Below are positions 1 to 9,417 of a DNA stretch of 64,000 nt, piece by piece. The position numbers and the translations under genes are program-made. The stretch spans positions 169,494 to 233,493 of the forward strand of contig JAHLLM010000002.1 of assembly GCA_020444175.1 (NCBI GenBank). The letters are read 5' to 3'. Positions within the stretch are counted from its first letter, which is position 1, and every line of letters starts with the position of its first letter. The notes beneath the pieces were generated by a model. The model made no database searches, was not told the origin of the DNA, and worked only from the letters and a program-made list of their open reading frames with translations. The stretch comes from Desulfobulbaceae bacterium (GTDB lineage Bacteria > Desulfobacterota > Desulfobulbia > Desulfobulbales > SURF-16).

Positions 1-533
1 GTTCTCATTTGCCATTAAAAATTAACATTGCTGGTGTTATCCCTCCAATTTTTGCTTCATCAATTATGATGTTTCCGGCAACTATCGGAGGTTTTATACA
101 AATTGACTGGGTTCAGCAGGTTACCTCAAAACTAGCCTGGGGAAGTCCTCTTCATACCCTGCTTTATGTTGGTATGATTGTTTTCTTTTGTTTCTTTTAT
201 ACAGCTGTGACCTTTAATCCTGTTGATGTTTCTGAAAATCTGAAGAAAAACGGCGGATTTATTCCCGGTGTACGGCCCGGCAAAAAGACAGCAGAGTTCA
301 TTGATAAGATAATAACTCGTTTAACAGTTATCGGTGCAATATACGTGAGCTTGGTATGTGTTCTACCGACCATGCTGATAAATAAACTGAATGTTCCTTT
401 TTATTTTGGCGGTACGGCATTATTGATTGTCGTCGGTGTTGCTATTGATACCCTGTCACAAATTGAATCTCACTCAATTTCTCGAAATTATGATGGATTC
501 CTGAAGACAGGTCGTATCAAGGGCAGAAGATAA
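1..533 (+). CDS. secY: Protein translocase subunit SecY, C-terminal part (cut by window edge)
   Basis: Core subunit of the Sec translocon in the inner membrane, which moves unfolded preproteins out of the cytoplasm. Only the last ~177 residues are present and the frame is open through the window start, so the TTG near position 9 is an internal Leu codon (reading SHLPLKIN), not a start. Visible are the family motif [14 protein letters not shown], hydrophobic segments matching the last membrane helices, and the cytoplasmic loop [23 protein letters not shown] that contacts ribosome and SecA. map follows 12 nt later with no adk between, so the two are surely co-transcribed. The identification is secure. 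Confidence 0.96.
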   Translation, partial: SHLPLKINIAGVIPPIFASSIMMFPATIGGFIQIDWVQQVTSKLAWGSPLHTLLYVGMIVFFCFFYTAVTFNPVDVSENLKKNGGFIPGVRPGKKTAEFIDKIITRLTVIGAIYVSLVCVLPTMLINKLNVPFYFGGTALLIVVGVAIDTLSQIESHSISRNYDGFLKTGRIKGRR

Positions 534-545
534 TCTGGTAGCACT

Positions 546-1322
546 ATGGCTTCAGTTATTATCTTGAAGTCTCCTTCCCAGCTTAAAATAATGGAGGAGG
601 CAAATCAAATTGTAGCACAAACCCTGTCAATGCTGAGAGAGCACATAGCTCCGGGCGTTACGACTCTTGAACTCGATACTCTGGCTGAAAAATTTGCCAG
701 AAAACATGATTCTGTTCCTGCTTTTAAGGGGTATCGAGGCTTTCCAGGGAGTTTATGTGTTTCATTAAATGATCAGGTTGTTCATGGCATCCCTTCTAAA
801 AAAGTAGTTTTGAAGGATGGAGACATAATCAGTATAGATTTTGGTGTCCAATACAAAGGTTTTTTTGGCGATGCTGCAGTTACCCTGCCTGTTGGGGAAA
901 TAGATACGCAGACCAGGAAACTCCTTTCTGTTACAAGAGAATCCTTATATAAGGCCATTGAGCAGGTACAGGTTGGAAACAGAATTTCAGATGTTTCCGA
1001 GGCAGTGCAGGAATACGTTGAAAAACATGGATTTTCGGTTGTTCGCCAATTCGTAGGGCATGGCATAGGCCAGTCACTTCACGAACCGCCTGAAATACCA
1101 AATTATAAACGGAATGGTAGAACAGCAAAGCTCATGTCCGGTATGGTGATAGCCATTGAACCCATGGTAAATGCGGGTGGACACGAAGTGAAGATTTTGC
1201 GTGATGGGTGGACTGTAATCACAAAAGATCGAAGTCTTTCCGCTCATTTTGAGCATTCCGTTGCCGTGACTGATAATGGGCCTCTTATTTTAAGTCATGG
1301 TACAGATGCAAATTTTAATTAA
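546..1322 (+). CDS. map: Type I methionine aminopeptidase
   Basis: Removes the initiator methionine from nascent proteins in the cytoplasm. The 258-residue length is normal for the short bacterial type I enzyme. The five metal ligands of the pita-bread fold are all visible: D98 (SIDFG), D109 (FFGDA), H172 (VGHGIG), E205 (IEPM) and E236 (FEHS); H80 (VVHGIP) is the usual substrate-contacting His. It starts with ATG right after secY and precedes infA, the common order in ribosomal operons. A 120-bp gap before infA could hold an internal promoter, but none was clear. Confidence 0.96.
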   Translation: MASVIILKSPSQLKIMEEANQIVAQTLSMLREHIAPGVTTLELDTLAEKFARKHDSVPAFKGYRGFPGSLCVSLNDQVVHGIPSKKVVLKDGDIISIDFGVQYKGFFGDAAVTLPVGEIDTQTRKLLSVTRESLYKAIEQVQVGNRISDVSEAVQEYVEKHGFSVVRQFVGHGIGQSLHEPPEIPNYKRNGRTAKLMSGMVIAIEPMVNAGGHEVKILRDGWTVITKDRSLSAHFEHSVAVTDNGPLILSHGTDANFN

Positions 1323-1442
1323 TTTGCCTGTGAAATAATAAAAAAATATGTTATGGTCACCAATTCTTTTGTGGAAGTGGTGGCTTTTTTTGATATTTAA
1401 ATTACGACCTCTCTGGTCTTTCTGACAAGGAACCGATGATTT

Positions 1443-1676
1443 ATGGCTAAAGAAGAAGCCATTTCAGTTGAAGGAACAATTATTGAGCCTTTACCCAATG
1501 CAATGTTTCGTGTTGAACTTGATAACGGACATAAGGTGCTGGCTCATATTTCAGGCAAAATGAGGATGCATTTTATAAAAATATTGCCTGGCGATAGAGT
1601 CACTGTAGAGTTGTCACCCTATGATCTTACTCGCGGAAGAGTAACATTCAGGGCCAGAAATCAAAAAAAGAAGTAG
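1443..1676 (+). CDS. infA: Translation initiation factor IF-1
   Basis: Binds the ribosomal A site during 30S initiation. The 77-residue protein is a single OB fold with the family signatures [26 protein letters not shown] and [16 protein letters not shown] followed by TRGRVTFR. It is slightly longer than E. coli IF-1 (72 residues) through its N- and C-termini ([14 protein letters not shown]). It is followed after 15 nt by rpmJ, as usual in this operon. Confidence 0.96.
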   Translation: MAKEEAISVEGTIIEPLPNAMFRVELDNGHKVLAHISGKMRMHFIKILPGDRVTVELSPYDLTRGRVTFRARNQKKK

Positions 1677-1691
1677 TATGAAGGATTAAAA

Positions 1692-1805
1692 ATGAAAGTA
1701 CGTGCATCAGTAAAAAAAATATGTAGTGATTGCAAAGTGTTTAAACGCAATGGTGTTGTGCGTGTAACATGCAAGGTTAAAAAACATAAACAACGGCAAG
1801 GATAG
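1692..1805 (+). CDS. rpmJ: 50S ribosomal protein L36 (bL36), zinc-binding form
   Basis: A 37-codon gene between infA and rpsM. It begins [20 protein letters not shown] and ends KKHKQRQG. The zinc-ribbon ligands C11, C14, C27 and H32 are present, so this is the C+ (zinc-containing) form. The ATG at 1692 follows a short purine-rich stretch (aaggattaaaa). The position in the operon and the motif leave little doubt. Confidence 0.95.
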   Translation: MKVRASVKKICSDCKVFKRNGVVRVTCKVKKHKQRQG

Positions 1806-1835
1806 AGTCGTTAGGAATAATGAGGAGGAAGACCC

Positions 1836-2204
1836 TTGGCACGTATAGCAGGCGTTGATTTACCTAAAAATAAGCATCTCGAAATTGCTTTGACATATAT
1901 TTACGGTATTGGCAAAACAACAGCTCGTAAAATTATTGACGAAGCTGGGTTGACATACACGATGAACAGTGACGAGATCACTGACGATCATGTTGTGATC
2001 ATCAGGAAGATAATCGATGATAATTTTCCTGTAGAGGGTGATAAACGACGTGAAGTGGCAATGGACATAAAACGTCTTATGGACCTTGGTTGCTATAGAG
2101 GATTAAGACATCGTCGAAGTTTGCCGGCCCGCGGACAAAGAACAAAAACAAATGCCAGGACGAGAAAAGGCCCAAGACGCACACCGGGCGCTCGTAAGAA
2201 ATAA
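1836..2204 (+). CDS. rpsM: 30S ribosomal protein S13 (uS13), TTG start
   Basis: Head protein of the small subunit contacting the P-site tRNA and L5. The 122 residues start [20 protein letters not shown] and include the helix-hairpin-helix segment [14 protein letters not shown], the motif [20 protein letters not shown] and the basic tail [15 protein letters not shown]. The start is a TTG at 1836; a strong ribosome-binding sequence gaggagg at 1822-1828 and the family N-terminus fix it. rpsK follows 46 nt later. Confidence 0.96.
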   Translation: MARIAGVDLPKNKHLEIALTYIYGIGKTTARKIIDEAGLTYTMNSDEITDDHVVIIRKIIDDNFPVEGDKRREVAMDIKRLMDLGCYRGLRHRRSLPARGQRTKTNARTRKGPRRTPGARKK

Positions 2205-2250
2205 CTTAATTGACAGTTTGAACATTAACGGACCTGAACAGGAGATATAA

Positions 2251-2640
2251 ATGGCCAGTCCGAAGAAGCGTACACGACGCAAAGAAAAAAAGAATGTACC
2301 AGAAGGTATTGTTCATATTAAATCAACTTTTAACAATACCCTGATTACCATTTCTGACAAACAAGGTAATGTTATATCCTGGTGTAGTTCCGGAGTATTG
2401 GGATTCAAAGGATCACGCAAGAGTACTCCCTTTGCAGCCCAGAATGCAGTTGAAACCGCTGCAAAAGCTGCAATGGATCATGGTATGCGCAAGGTTGAGG
2501 TAAATGTCAAGGGCCCTGGCCCGGGCAGAGAATCCGCAATTCGAGCTCTGCAGACAGTTGGTTTTGAGGTGAGCAGGATTTGTGATGTTACACCTGTTCC
2601 TCATAATGGGTGTAAACCACCGAAAAGAAGAAGAGTTTGA
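2251..2640 (+). CDS. rpsK: 30S ribosomal protein S11 (uS11)
   Basis: Platform protein of the 30S subunit, near the Shine-Dalgarno helix. The 129-residue sequence shows [55 protein letters not shown] and the C-terminal [18 protein letters not shown], all diagnostic. It starts with ATG preceded by caggagat. It lies between rpsM and rpsD in the alpha-operon order. Confidence 0.96.
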   Translation: MASPKKRTRRKEKKNVPEGIVHIKSTFNNTLITISDKQGNVISWCSSGVLGFKGSRKSTPFAAQNAVETAAKAAMDHGMRKVEVNVKGPGPGRESAIRALQTVGFEVSRICDVTPVPHNGCKPPKRRRV

Positions 2641-2701
2641 TTTTCTATTAATATAATTTGCAACCTGCAACGTTATTGAACAGTGATAACGGAGGTATAA
2701 A

Positions 2702-3331
2702 TTGGCCAGATATAGAGGTGCAGTCTGTAGGCAATGCCGCAGAGAGAAATTGAAATTGTTTCTGAAGGGAGACAGGTGTTATTCCGATAGATGTTCTTTT
2801 GAACGAAGATCATTTCCACCGGGACAACATGGACAATCTCGAATGAGAAAAGAGTCTGATTACTCTATTCAGTTGAGAGAAAAACAAAAAGTACGCCGTA
2901 TATACGGAATGCTTGAAGGTCAATTCAAGCGTTATTTTGAGATTGCAGAACGTACAAAAGGTGTTACCGGCGAAAATTTGCTTATTCTTCTCGAACGAAG
3001 ACTTGACAATACATTGTTTCGGCTCGGATTTGCATCATCAAGGACCCAAGGTCGCCAGTTGGTGAGGCATAATCACGTTCTGGTTAATGGTAAAAAGGTT
3101 AACATTCCATCATTTCAGGTATCTGTTAATGATGTGATTTCCATACGTGAAAAAAGCCGCAAGGTTGAAACCATTACGGAAAGTTTGGAATCAGTCGCAA
3201 GAAGGGGAATCCCTGACTGGCTTGAACTTGATCAAGCCGCTTTTTCCGGAAAGATCAAGGCCTTACCGGATCGTCAGGAAATTACTATGCCGATCCAGGA
3301 ACAGCTGATTGTCGAGCTTTATTCCAAATAA
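2702..3331 (+). CDS. rpsD: 30S ribosomal protein S4 (uS4), zinc-binding form, TTG start
   Basis: Primary 16S rRNA-binding protein that nucleates 30S assembly. The 209 residues begin [20 protein letters not shown]. Four cysteines (C9, C12, C26, C31) form the zinc-containing N-terminal version of S4. The S4 RNA-binding domain follows ([35 protein letters not shown]). The start is a TTG at 2702 with ggaggt at 2691-2696 as ribosome-binding site. In E. coli S4 represses this operon; no leader structure was identified here. Confidence 0.96.
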   Translation: MARYRGAVCRQCRREKLKLFLKGDRCYSDRCSFERRSFPPGQHGQSRMRKESDYSIQLREKQKVRRIYGMLEGQFKRYFEIAERTKGVTGENLLILLERRLDNTLFRLGFASSRTQGRQLVRHNHVLVNGKKVNIPSFQVSVNDVISIREKSRKVETITESLESVARRGIPDWLELDQAAFSGKIKALPDRQEITMPIQEQLIVELYSK

Positions 3332-3385
3332 TGGCAAGGATTTTTAACTTTTTTTAACGTTGGAAAGAACAGCAAGAGAATAATA

Positions 3386-4441
3386 ATGACAAATGAGGAA
3401 ATCCTGACACAAGAGTCGACACAATTTTATCGTAACTGGCGTGATTTGATTACGCCTAACCCTCTTGAGTTGGACAAAGAAAGTCATACTGACAGTTACG
3501 GTAAATTTGTCTGTCATCCTCTTGAAAGAGGTTTTGCAACCACTATAGGTAATGGGCTTCGCCGTATTCTTCTCTCATCGGTGCAGGGTGCAGCTATTAC
3601 AGCGGTTAAAATTGATGGCGCAATGCATGAATTTTCAACTCTTCCCGGTATACTTGAAGATGTTACAGAGATTATTCTGAATTTAAAGGAAGTTCGTTTA
3701 AAACTTTTTGATGATGATTCTGCGGTAGTCAAAATTGAGAAACATGTTCCAGGTCCGGTCAGTGCGGGTGATATTATCACAGGGTCTTCAGTTGAAGTTA
3801 TGAACCCGGATAAACATATTTGTACAATTACCGGTGATGGTCATTTTGTTGCTGAACTTGAGGTTCAGTGGGGCAAAGGCTATTCTCCTGCAGAAAAGAA
3901 TAAGTCGGAAGATCAGAGCGTCGGGGTTATACCAATCGACGCAATTTTTACTCCTATAAAAAATGTAAAAACCATTGTCAGTCAAGCCCGCGTCGGTCAG
4001 AGAACTGACTATGATAAATTGACAATGGAAATAACCACCGATGGCAGTGTAAAGCCTGAGGATGCTCTTGCCTATGCAGCAAAAATACTCAAAGAGCAGA
4101 TGACAGTTTTTGTTAATTTTGATGAAGATTTGATTGAGCCTTTACCTGTTGATTCAGGCCTTGAGACAGAGGAGAAAGAGGTCAATCCAAATCTTTATAA
4201 GAGTGTTGAAGATCTGGAGCTTTCCGTTCGATCCGCAAATTGTCTTCGTAATGCACAAATTTGCCATATTGGTGAACTTGTGCAGAAAACTGAGGCGGAA
4301 ATGCTTAAAACCAAGAATTTTGGCCGTAAATCATTAAATGAAATTAAACAACTTCTGTCCGAAATGGGTCTTTCTCTCGGAATGAAGATTGATAATTGGG
4401 AGCCACCTGAATCTTCAGTCAACGATGATCAGGATGAATAA
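3386..4441 (+). CDS. rpoA: DNA-directed RNA polymerase subunit alpha
   Basis: Dimerises to scaffold RNA polymerase assembly; its C-terminal domain contacts UP elements and activators. At 351 residues it is about 20 longer than E. coli RpoA, from an extended N-terminus and an acidic C-terminal tail (SSVNDDQDE). The N-terminal domain shows [20 protein letters not shown] and [16 protein letters not shown]; a linker of about 20 residues precedes the C-terminal domain ([39 protein letters not shown]). rplQ follows after 12 nt. Confidence 0.96.
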   Translation: MTNEEILTQESTQFYRNWRDLITPNPLELDKESHTDSYGKFVCHPLERGFATTIGNGLRRILLSSVQGAAITAVKIDGAMHEFSTLPGILEDVTEIILNLKEVRLKLFDDDSAVVKIEKHVPGPVSAGDIITGSSVEVMNPDKHICTITGDGHFVAELEVQWGKGYSPAEKNKSEDQSVGVIPIDAIFTPIKNVKTIVSQARVGQRTDYDKLTMEITTDGSVKPEDALAYAAKILKEQMTVFVNFDEDLIEPLPVDSGLETEEKEVNPNLYKSVEDLELSVRSANCLRNAQICHIGELVQKTEAEMLKTKNFGRKSLNEIKQLLSEMGLSLGMKIDNWEPPESSVNDDQDE

Positions 4442-4453
4442 AGAGGTAGGATT

Positions 4454-4840
4454 ATGAATCACAGGAAAACAGGCAGAAGACTAGGACGGACTACATCCCA
4501 TAGAAAGGCAATGGTTCGTAACATGGTTACTTCTCTTCTTGAGCATGAGCGGATTGTAACGACAACTCCGAAGGCGAAAGAAGTTAGAAAAGTCGCTGAT
4601 AAAATGATTACCCTTGCCAAAAGGGGTGATTTGCATGCCAGACGTCAGGCGTTATCCTTTATTCGTGATAAAAATGTAGTTGCGAAACTCTTTGATAAGT
4701 TGCGTGATGAATATATGGACCGAAATGGTGGTTATACCCGTATAATCCAAACTGGGAACAGGACCGGAGATGCCGCACCCATGGCCATACTCGAACTTGT
4801 TAACTATCAGGAAGAAAGCGCTACTGAAGACGAGAATTAA
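4454..4840 (+). CDS. rplQ: 50S ribosomal protein L17 (bL17)
   Basis: Last gene of the ribosomal operon; L17 lies near the peptide exit tunnel. The 128 residues contain [60 protein letters not shown] and AILELVNY. The acidic C-terminus ([10 protein letters not shown]) is a short lineage-specific tail. A strong palindromic terminator begins 20 nt after the stop. Confidence 0.96.
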   Translation: MNHRKTGRRLGRTTSHRKAMVRNMVTSLLEHERIVTTTPKAKEVRKVADKMITLAKRGDLHARRQALSFIRDKNVVAKLFDKLRDEYMDRNGGYTRIIQTGNRTGDAAPMAILELVNYQEESATEDEN

Positions 4841-4860
4841 ATTTGTTGTCATTTATAAAA

Positions 4861-4916
4861 TGAACAAATAAAAACCCCCGGGACATGTTAATGTCCCGGG
4901 GGTTTTTATTTGTTCA
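4861..4916. terminator. Perfect 26-bp hairpin terminator after rplQ
   Basis: Positions 4861-4886 are the exact reverse complement of 4891-4916, around a 4-nt loop (gtta). The core acccccgggacat/atgtcccgggggt is GC-rich and the outer part has A and T tracts, so it can act as an intrinsic terminator in either direction. It closes the ribosomal operon. Confidence 0.9.
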
Positions 4917-5274
4917 GAAAACATAATGGTTTTTTTTACTCTACTTCTTAAATTTTTTTTGATATCATTTTTCTAGTCTGTGAGATAAGTGTCGTCACAA
5001 CGGATGTGAGCGCAGGTTGCAGGGCCGGAAAAATAAAATTAATTTCATCAATTCACTTACCCTCCTTTATTGATGTTTCTTGTCTCTCATCAATGTAAGC
5101 GGGACCTGATCCTGCAGAGAATCTGATAGTCATTGCTCTCTTTCACGCCTTATCCCCTCAAGTTTTGGACGATCACACACCGACAATGCCTTTTTTCAGC
5201 GTTAAAGCTGTGAACTTCCGAGGAGGAAGGTCTTTATGGAGAATTGTTTATTATGTTGATGTATTAAATTGTTA
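4917..5274. other. Intergenic stretch without recognised gene
   Basis: About 360 bp between the ribosomal terminator and element B1. No credible coding frame was seen. A good ribosome-binding sequence (aggagg, 5221-5226) precedes an ATG at 5236, but the frame closes after 7 codons (MENCLLC). The stretch ends at the 9-bp direct repeat aaattgtta (5266-5274) flanking element B1. Confidence 0.5.
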
Positions 5275-5460
5275 AGTGATTACCACTGAAACTCAGCCAG
5301 TCTTGCAGCAGGTACTGTAATGCATTAATAATTCAAAAAATACTGTCTACACAAAAGTCATTCCCGCGAAAGCGGGAATCCAGAGTAGTTGGCTAGTCCG
5401 CCTGGATTCCCGCCTCCGCGGGAATGACGTATAAAAAGGTTGAAAATGAGTGGTAATCAC
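5275..5460. mobile_element. Miniature inverted-repeat element, family B, copy 1
   Basis: The left end AGTGATTACCACTGAAACTC and the inverted right end GTGATTACCACTCATTTTCA form imperfect terminal inverted repeats. A 9-bp direct repeat aaattgtta flanks it exactly (5266-5274 and 5461-5469), as expected of a transposition target duplication. It has no coding capacity. Its interior is a separate hairpin module (gtcattcccgc...gcgggaatgac, about 5358-5429). Related copies are at 17428-17654 and 20771-20970, where the interior hairpin is of a different type. Confidence 0.75.
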
Positions 5461-5511
5461 AAATTGTTATGTATAAATTTATTGAGTAAATTTGTTTTCA
5501 AGGAGTAAACT

Positions 5512-5724
5512 ATGCAGGATGAAAGGGTATATAAATTTGTAGAGTTTGTCGGCACAAGTACGGATTCGTGGGAAGATGCAGCCAGAAACGCTGTACTTAT
5601 AGCCAGTAAAAAATACAGCGATTTGCGCATAGGAGAGATTCTTGAGCAGGATATTACCATAGAAGCTGGTCAGGTCTCATTGTTCCGAATACGAATGAAG
5701 ATGTCATACCGGTTCCATCTTTGA
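5512..5724 (+). CDS. Dodecin-family flavin-binding protein
   Basis: A 70-residue protein beginning MQDERVYKFVEFVGTSTDSW. The pattern YKFVEFVGTST-SWEDAARNAV, then a beta strand and LFRIRMKMSYRF at the C-terminus, fits dodecins: small proteins that assemble as dodecamers and store flavin (FMN or riboflavin). The W in SWEDA matches the flavin-stacking Trp of the family. The ATG follows an aaggag ribosome-binding site at 5500-5505. It appears monocistronic; element B1 ends about 40 bp upstream, so its promoter may lie in or overlap that element. Confidence 0.82.
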   Translation: MQDERVYKFVEFVGTSTDSWEDAARNAVLIASKKYSDLRIGEILEQDITIEAGQVSLFRIRMKMSYRFHL

Positions 5725-5921
5725 TTTTTTTTTAAAATAAAAATAAAATATTGCACTGGCAGAATTGTTTTGTTATAGAAATAATATAGTAATGTTGCAG
5801 TTTTTTTATGTCTTCACTGTTAGTGGCAACCTGTACAAGGCTACACTCAGAATGTGACTATGAGAAATCTGTAAACTTTAATATTTTTAATGATTCCTCA
5901 TAGGGAATGAAGGAGCAGTAA

Positions 5922-6122
5922 ATGGTAGAAGGAAAAGTAAAATGGTTTAACGAATCCAAGGGTTTTGGTTTCATCGAGCGTGAAGATGGCGACGATGTAT
6001 TCGTACATTTTTCTGCAATTGAAGAAGAGGGATTTAAGACATTAAATGAGGGCCAAGCTGTAACGTTTGAGATCGTTGATGGACAGAAAGGACCTGCCGC
6101 TGCAAATGTGAAGAAACTGTAA
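5922..6122 (+). CDS. Cold-shock domain protein (CspA family)
   Basis: A 66-residue single OB-fold nucleic-acid-binding protein. RNP1 (KGFGFI) and RNP2 (VFVHFS) motifs are intact, and it begins [20 protein letters not shown]. Such proteins act as RNA chaperones. The ATG at 5922 has gaaggagcag upstream. About 200 bp of AT-rich sequence separates it from the dodecin gene, room for a long 5' UTR as known for CspA-type genes, though no conserved cold box was verified. An intrinsic terminator follows at 6147-6180. Confidence 0.93.
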   Translation: MVEGKVKWFNESKGFGFIEREDGDDVFVHFSAIEEEGFKTLNEGQAVTFEIVDGQKGPAAANVKKL

Positions 6123-6146
6123 GATATTTTCTCTTACATTTATATG

Positions 6147-6180
6147 AAAAGCCCGCCCTTGAAAGGACGGGCTTTTTTTT
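6147..6180 (+). terminator. Intrinsic terminator after the cold-shock gene
   Basis: GC-rich hairpin aaaagcccgcccttgaaagg-acgggc followed by a run of eight or more T. It ends the csp transcript and lies just before the convergent paaK gene. Confidence 0.85.
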
Positions 6181-6224
6181 TACCTGTTGTCCATGTGTTG
6201 TGTATCGTGATGCGATGTTTCGTT

Positions 6225-7532
6225 TTAGCCCTCGACCAGCTTTCTTTTATCAATAACTCTTTTGGCTTTTCCCTCAAAACGTTCTAATGATTTTTCTTCA
6301 ACAAGTTTGACATCCACTCCGATTCCAAGTTCTGTTGCCAGTCTTTTCTTTATATGATCGACTAATTGACGTTGCTTTTTCATCTGATCAAAAAATATAG
6401 ATTCAACAACCTCGACCAGAACGGTAACCTTGTCCAGGCGGTCCTCTCGTTCGACGACAATCTGGTAATGAGGCTCAGTGCCTTCGATATCAAAAAGAAC
6501 TGCCTCAATCTGCATGGGGTATACATTTACGCCCTTGATAATGAGCATGTCGTCGGTACGGCCAATGACGCGAGTCATTCTCTGAAAAGTCCGCCCGCAC
6601 GGACATGGTTCAGGAAGCAACTTGGCCAGATCCCGGGTTCGGTAGCGAATAACCGGAAAAGCCTCTTTCGTCAAAGTGGTAAAAACCAGTTCCCCCAATT
6701 CACCCGGTTGCACAGGTTCCAGAGTATCCGGGTTGATTACCTCCACAAGAAAATGGTCTTCATTAATGTGCAAGCCATTGCATTCACTGCATTCACCCGC
6801 AACACCTGGGCCCATTACCTCGCTGAGACCATAGTTGTCAGTTGCCGTAATATGCAGCTTGTTGTTGATTTCACGGCGCATCTCTTCAGACCAGGGTTCG
6901 CCTCCGAATAATCCGTAACGCAAGGAAAGGGCATTGAGGTTAATGTCCATTTCAATCATTTTGTCTGCAAGCAGCAGGGCATAGCTGGGCGTACATATCA
7001 ATGCCGTGGTTTTGAAATCCTGCATGATCTGTATCTGTCTTTTGGTGTTGCCGCTTGAAATTGGAATAACCGATGCACCAACTTTTTCAGCACCGTAATG
7101 GAGTCCGAATCCGCCGGTAAAAAGTCCATATCCAAAAGCGATTTGAACCACGTCATCCTGCCCGACACCAGCAGAGGTAAGTATTCGAGCAACCATTTCA
7201 GACCAGTTTTTAATATCATTTCTGGTGTAGCCAACAACGGTAGCCATTCCTGTTGTCCCTGAAGAGGCATGAACGCGTACGACATCTCTTAATGGCACAG
7301 CAAAAAGGCCGTAAGGGTAATTGTCTCTCAGGTCATCTTTAGTTGTAAAAGGAAGATTGCGTACCTCCTCAAGAGACCGAAAACCATCCGGATCGATTTT
7401 CAGTTCCTTGAATTTTTTTCGATAAAAGGGAACATGCGTTGCCACACGGTAGAGAGTGGACTGCAGCCTTTCCAGTTGCAGTTGCTCAAGGTCTTCACGG
7501 GGTATGCATTCTTTTGCTTCATCCCAGAACAT
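6225..7532 (-). CDS. Phenylacetate-CoA ligase family protein (first copy)
   Basis: Adenylate-forming enzyme activating an aryl acid such as phenylacetate to its CoA ester with ATP. The 435-residue protein has the phosphate-binding loop [16 protein letters not shown], the [16 protein letters not shown] segment, the adenylation motif [19 protein letters not shown], and the C-terminal hinge [16 protein letters not shown] typical of PaaK. A CPCGR motif precedes the hinge. It is 62-65% similar by eye to the second copy at 13313-14614. It lies downstream of livF, separated by elements A5 and D1. In anaerobes such ligases usually pair with IorAB; here they may also work in reverse to make ATP, which the sequence cannot decide. 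Confidence 0.9.
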   Translation of the reverse strand: MFWDEAKECIPREDLEQLQLERLQSTLYRVATHVPFYRKKFKELKIDPDGFRSLEEVRNLPFTTKDDLRDNYPYGLFAVPLRDVVRVHASSGTTGMATVVGYTRNDIKNWSEMVARILTSAGVGQDDVVQIAFGYGLFTGGFGLHYGAEKVGASVIPISSGNTKRQIQIMQDFKTTALICTPSYALLLADKMIEMDINLNALSLRYGLFGGEPWSEEMRREINNKLHITATDNYGLSEVMGPGVAGECSECNGLHINEDHFLVEVINPDTLEPVQPGELGELVFTTLTKEAFPVIRYRTRDLAKLLPEPCPCGRTFQRMTRVIGRTDDMLIIKGVNVYPMQIEAVLFDIEGTEPHYQIVVEREDRLDKVTVLVEVVESIFFDQMKKQRQLVDHIKKRLATELGIGVDVKLVEEKSLERFEGKAKRVIDKRKLVEG

Positions 7533-7589
7533 TATCGGCCTCCCAAATCAGATAAAAATAACAAAAATATTCAGCCTGATGCTGAAAAC

Positions 7590-7705
7590 TGACGGTCTCG
7601 CAAAAAGCTCACGAGTTCAATCCGGCAACGCAATATCCCTGGTTGCATCGTTGGCGATGTTTGAGAGGTATTGTACCCACACGGAGCATAAATACGAAAC
7701 CATCA
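7590..7705. mobile_element. Diverged copy of miniature element family A (A5)
   Basis: The left end TGACGGTCTCGCAAAAAGCT and the right end acgaaaccatca match the termini of the four 103-bp A elements elsewhere in the window. The interior starts similarly (CCGGCAACGCAATATC) and then diverges, giving 116 bp. Flanks aaac/aaat match at 3 of 4 positions, consistent with a decayed 4-bp duplication. Confidence 0.55.
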
Positions 7706-7721
7706 AAATTAATTAAAAAAT

Positions 7722-7881
7722 ATGCTTATAAACAATTCTCAGTTAAAAATTGCCACTTTTCTGTCGCCAAGTTTCAAATACTGGATTCCCGCCGCCGCGG
7801 GAATGACATAACCAAGCCCACCGTCACTCCCGCGGCGGCGGGAGTCTGGAGGCTGACTTCTGAGAATTGTATAGAGGCAAT
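7722..7881 (+). mobile_element. Miniature inverted-repeat element family D, copy 1 (160 bp)
   Basis: Left end ATGCTTATAAACAATTCTCA and inverted right end close to TTGCCTCTATACAATTCTCA. The length is 160 bp, the same as the copies at 17676-17835 and 24506-24665. Flanks ttaaaaaat/ttaaaaaaa agree at 8 of 9 positions. The interior carries two back-to-back palindromes of the attcccgc...gcgggaat and cactcccgc...gcgggagt type. It has no coding capacity. It lies between livF and the upstream paaK copy. Confidence 0.7.
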
Positions 7882-7896
7882 TTAAAAAAAAGGTTA

Positions 7897-8643
7897 TTAA
7901 ACAACATCACAGGTCGCGCCATCCGTGTCGACATCGCGCCCCAAATAGGCTCTCTGCACGTCGCGGTTGACGAGAAGATCTTCCGCCGGTCCCTGCAAAA
8001 TTATTTTACCGGTTTCCAGAACATATCCGCGGTCAGCAATACCAAGGGCTGCTTTCGCGTTTTGTTCGACAAGTAAAACCGTATTGCCGGCATCCCTGAG
8101 CTTAATAATTATTTTAAAAATGTTTTTGACAATGAGTGGAGCAAGACCTGTTGACGGCTCGTCAAGCATAATGAGTTTCGGCTTGGCCATGAGGGCACGT
8201 CCCATGGCGAGCATCTGCTGTTCTCCTCCGGAAAGTGTACCGGCAAGCTGGTTTTCTCTTTCTTTTAAAACAGGAAATATGGAATAAATTTCATCAAGCT
8301 CTTGTCGCTGTTGATAATTTTTCCGTTTGTTCCGGACATAGCCGCCGAGTATCAAATTTTCTTTTACAGACATTGTGGCAAAAACCTGTCTCCCTTCAGG
8401 TACGAGTGAGCACCCCTGGGCCACAATTTTTTCTGGTTTTACCTTGTTAATGGGCATGTCCAGAAGTGTGATGTCTCCTGCGCTCGATTTTATCATGCCG
8501 GCAATGGTATAAAGGAGCGTGGTTTTCCCTGCTCCGTTGGCTCCAATGATCGTCACAATTTCACCACTATCTACATGCATGGAGATGCGCTTCAAAACAC
8601 GCAGCTTGCCATAGCCTGACTCGATGTTTCTGATTTTAAGCAT
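7897..8643 (-). CDS. livF: Branched-chain amino acid ABC transporter ATP-binding protein LivF
   Basis: One of the two ATPases of a Liv/HAAT-type importer. Walker A GANGAGKTTL, signature LSGGEQQMLAMGRAL, Walker B LIMLDEPSTGLAP and the H-loop-region LLVEQNA are all present. The start was set at the ATG giving MLKIRNIESGYG (8643), which overlaps livG by 8 nt; two further in-frame ATGs lie directly upstream, and a longer frame would add non-conserved residues inside livG. Product about 248 residues, normal for LivF. Confidence 0.93.
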   Translation of the reverse strand: MLKIRNIESGYGKLRVLKRISMHVDSGEIVTIIGANGAGKTTLLYTIAGMIKSSAGDITLLDMPINKVKPEKIVAQGCSLVPEGRQVFATMSVKENLILGGYVRNKRKNYQQRQELDEIYSIFPVLKERENQLAGTLSGGEQQMLAMGRALMAKPKLIMLDEPSTGLAPLIVKNIFKIIIKLRDAGNTVLLVEQNAKAALGIADRGYVLETGKIILQGPAEDLLVNRDVQRAYLGRDVDTDGATCDVV

Positions 8644-9400
8644 CATCATCACCCAGGTAGATTTGTATGACCTCTTTATTTTTTTGAATAGCACTCGGTT
8701 GGTCTTCAGCGATTTTCCGGCCAAAGCTCAACACCACAATTTCATCGGATATATCCATAACCAGAGACATATCGTGTTCAACGAGAAGGACTGTGATGCC
8801 CTGTGACTGGATTTTGGTTATAAGACGGGCTATTTCCGCCGTCTCATAGATATTAAGACCTGCTGCAGGTTCGTCGAGAAGAAGCAGCTGCGGATCGGAA
8901 GCAAGTGCCCGGGCAAATTCAACAGCCCTCTGCTGCCCAAAGGCGAGACTTGTTGCCTCGGCATCGGCAAATTGCTCAATTTCAAGTAAGTCAAGAAGCT
9001 CAAGGGATTTGTTGCGAATTTCTTTTTCTTCGGACCAGGATGTTGGTAAATGAAACATGCCGGCAAAAAAACCGGCACGGCTTTGGGTATGGCGGCCAAC
9101 CATGACATTTTCTAGGGCAGTCATGCCGGGGAAAAGCTTGATGTTCTGAAAGGTTCGTGAAATGCCGCAGTTGGCAATCTGATGCGGTTGCAGTGCCTGA
9201 ATCTCTTTACTGTCAAAGAGTACCTTGCCGGAATTCAGGGGAAGATTGCCTGAGATAAGGTTGAAAAGTGTGGTTTTGCCGGCGCCGTTTGGCCCAATAA
9301 CCGCCTTTATCATGCCTTTTTCAACAGAAAACGTGACATCATTGACTGCATGGAGTCCGCCAAAGCGTTTATTGACATTAGTGACTTCTAAGAGTGCCAT
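8636..9400 (-). CDS. livG: Branched-chain amino acid ABC transporter ATP-binding protein LivG
   Basis: Second ATPase of the importer, 254 residues. Walker A GPNGAGKTTLFNLISG, signature-region LAFGQQRAVEFARAL, Walker B LLLLDEPAAGLN and LLVEHDMSLVM are intact; the LAFGQQR form of the signature is typical of LivG. Gene order livK-livH-livM-livG-livF is standard. It starts 17 nt after livM ends. Confidence 0.93.
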   Translation of the reverse strand: MALLEVTNVNKRFGGLHAVNDVTFSVEKGMIKAVIGPNGAGKTTLFNLISGNLPLNSGKVLFDSKEIQALQPHQIANCGISRTFQNIKLFPGMTALENVMVGRHTQSRAGFFAGMFHLPTSWSEEKEIRNKSLELLDLLEIEQFADAEATSLAFGQQRAVEFARALASDPQLLLLDEPAAGLNIYETAEIARLITKIQSQGITVLLVEHDMSLVMDISDEIVVLSFGRKIAEDQPSAIQKNKEVIQIYLGDDDA

Positions 9401-9417
9401 TATCTTTAAAAATACGT

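Noticed and set aside
5236..5259. Short reading frame after a strong aggagg ribosome-binding sequence
   Set aside because: Only 7 codons, no context; too little to call a gene or leader peptide.
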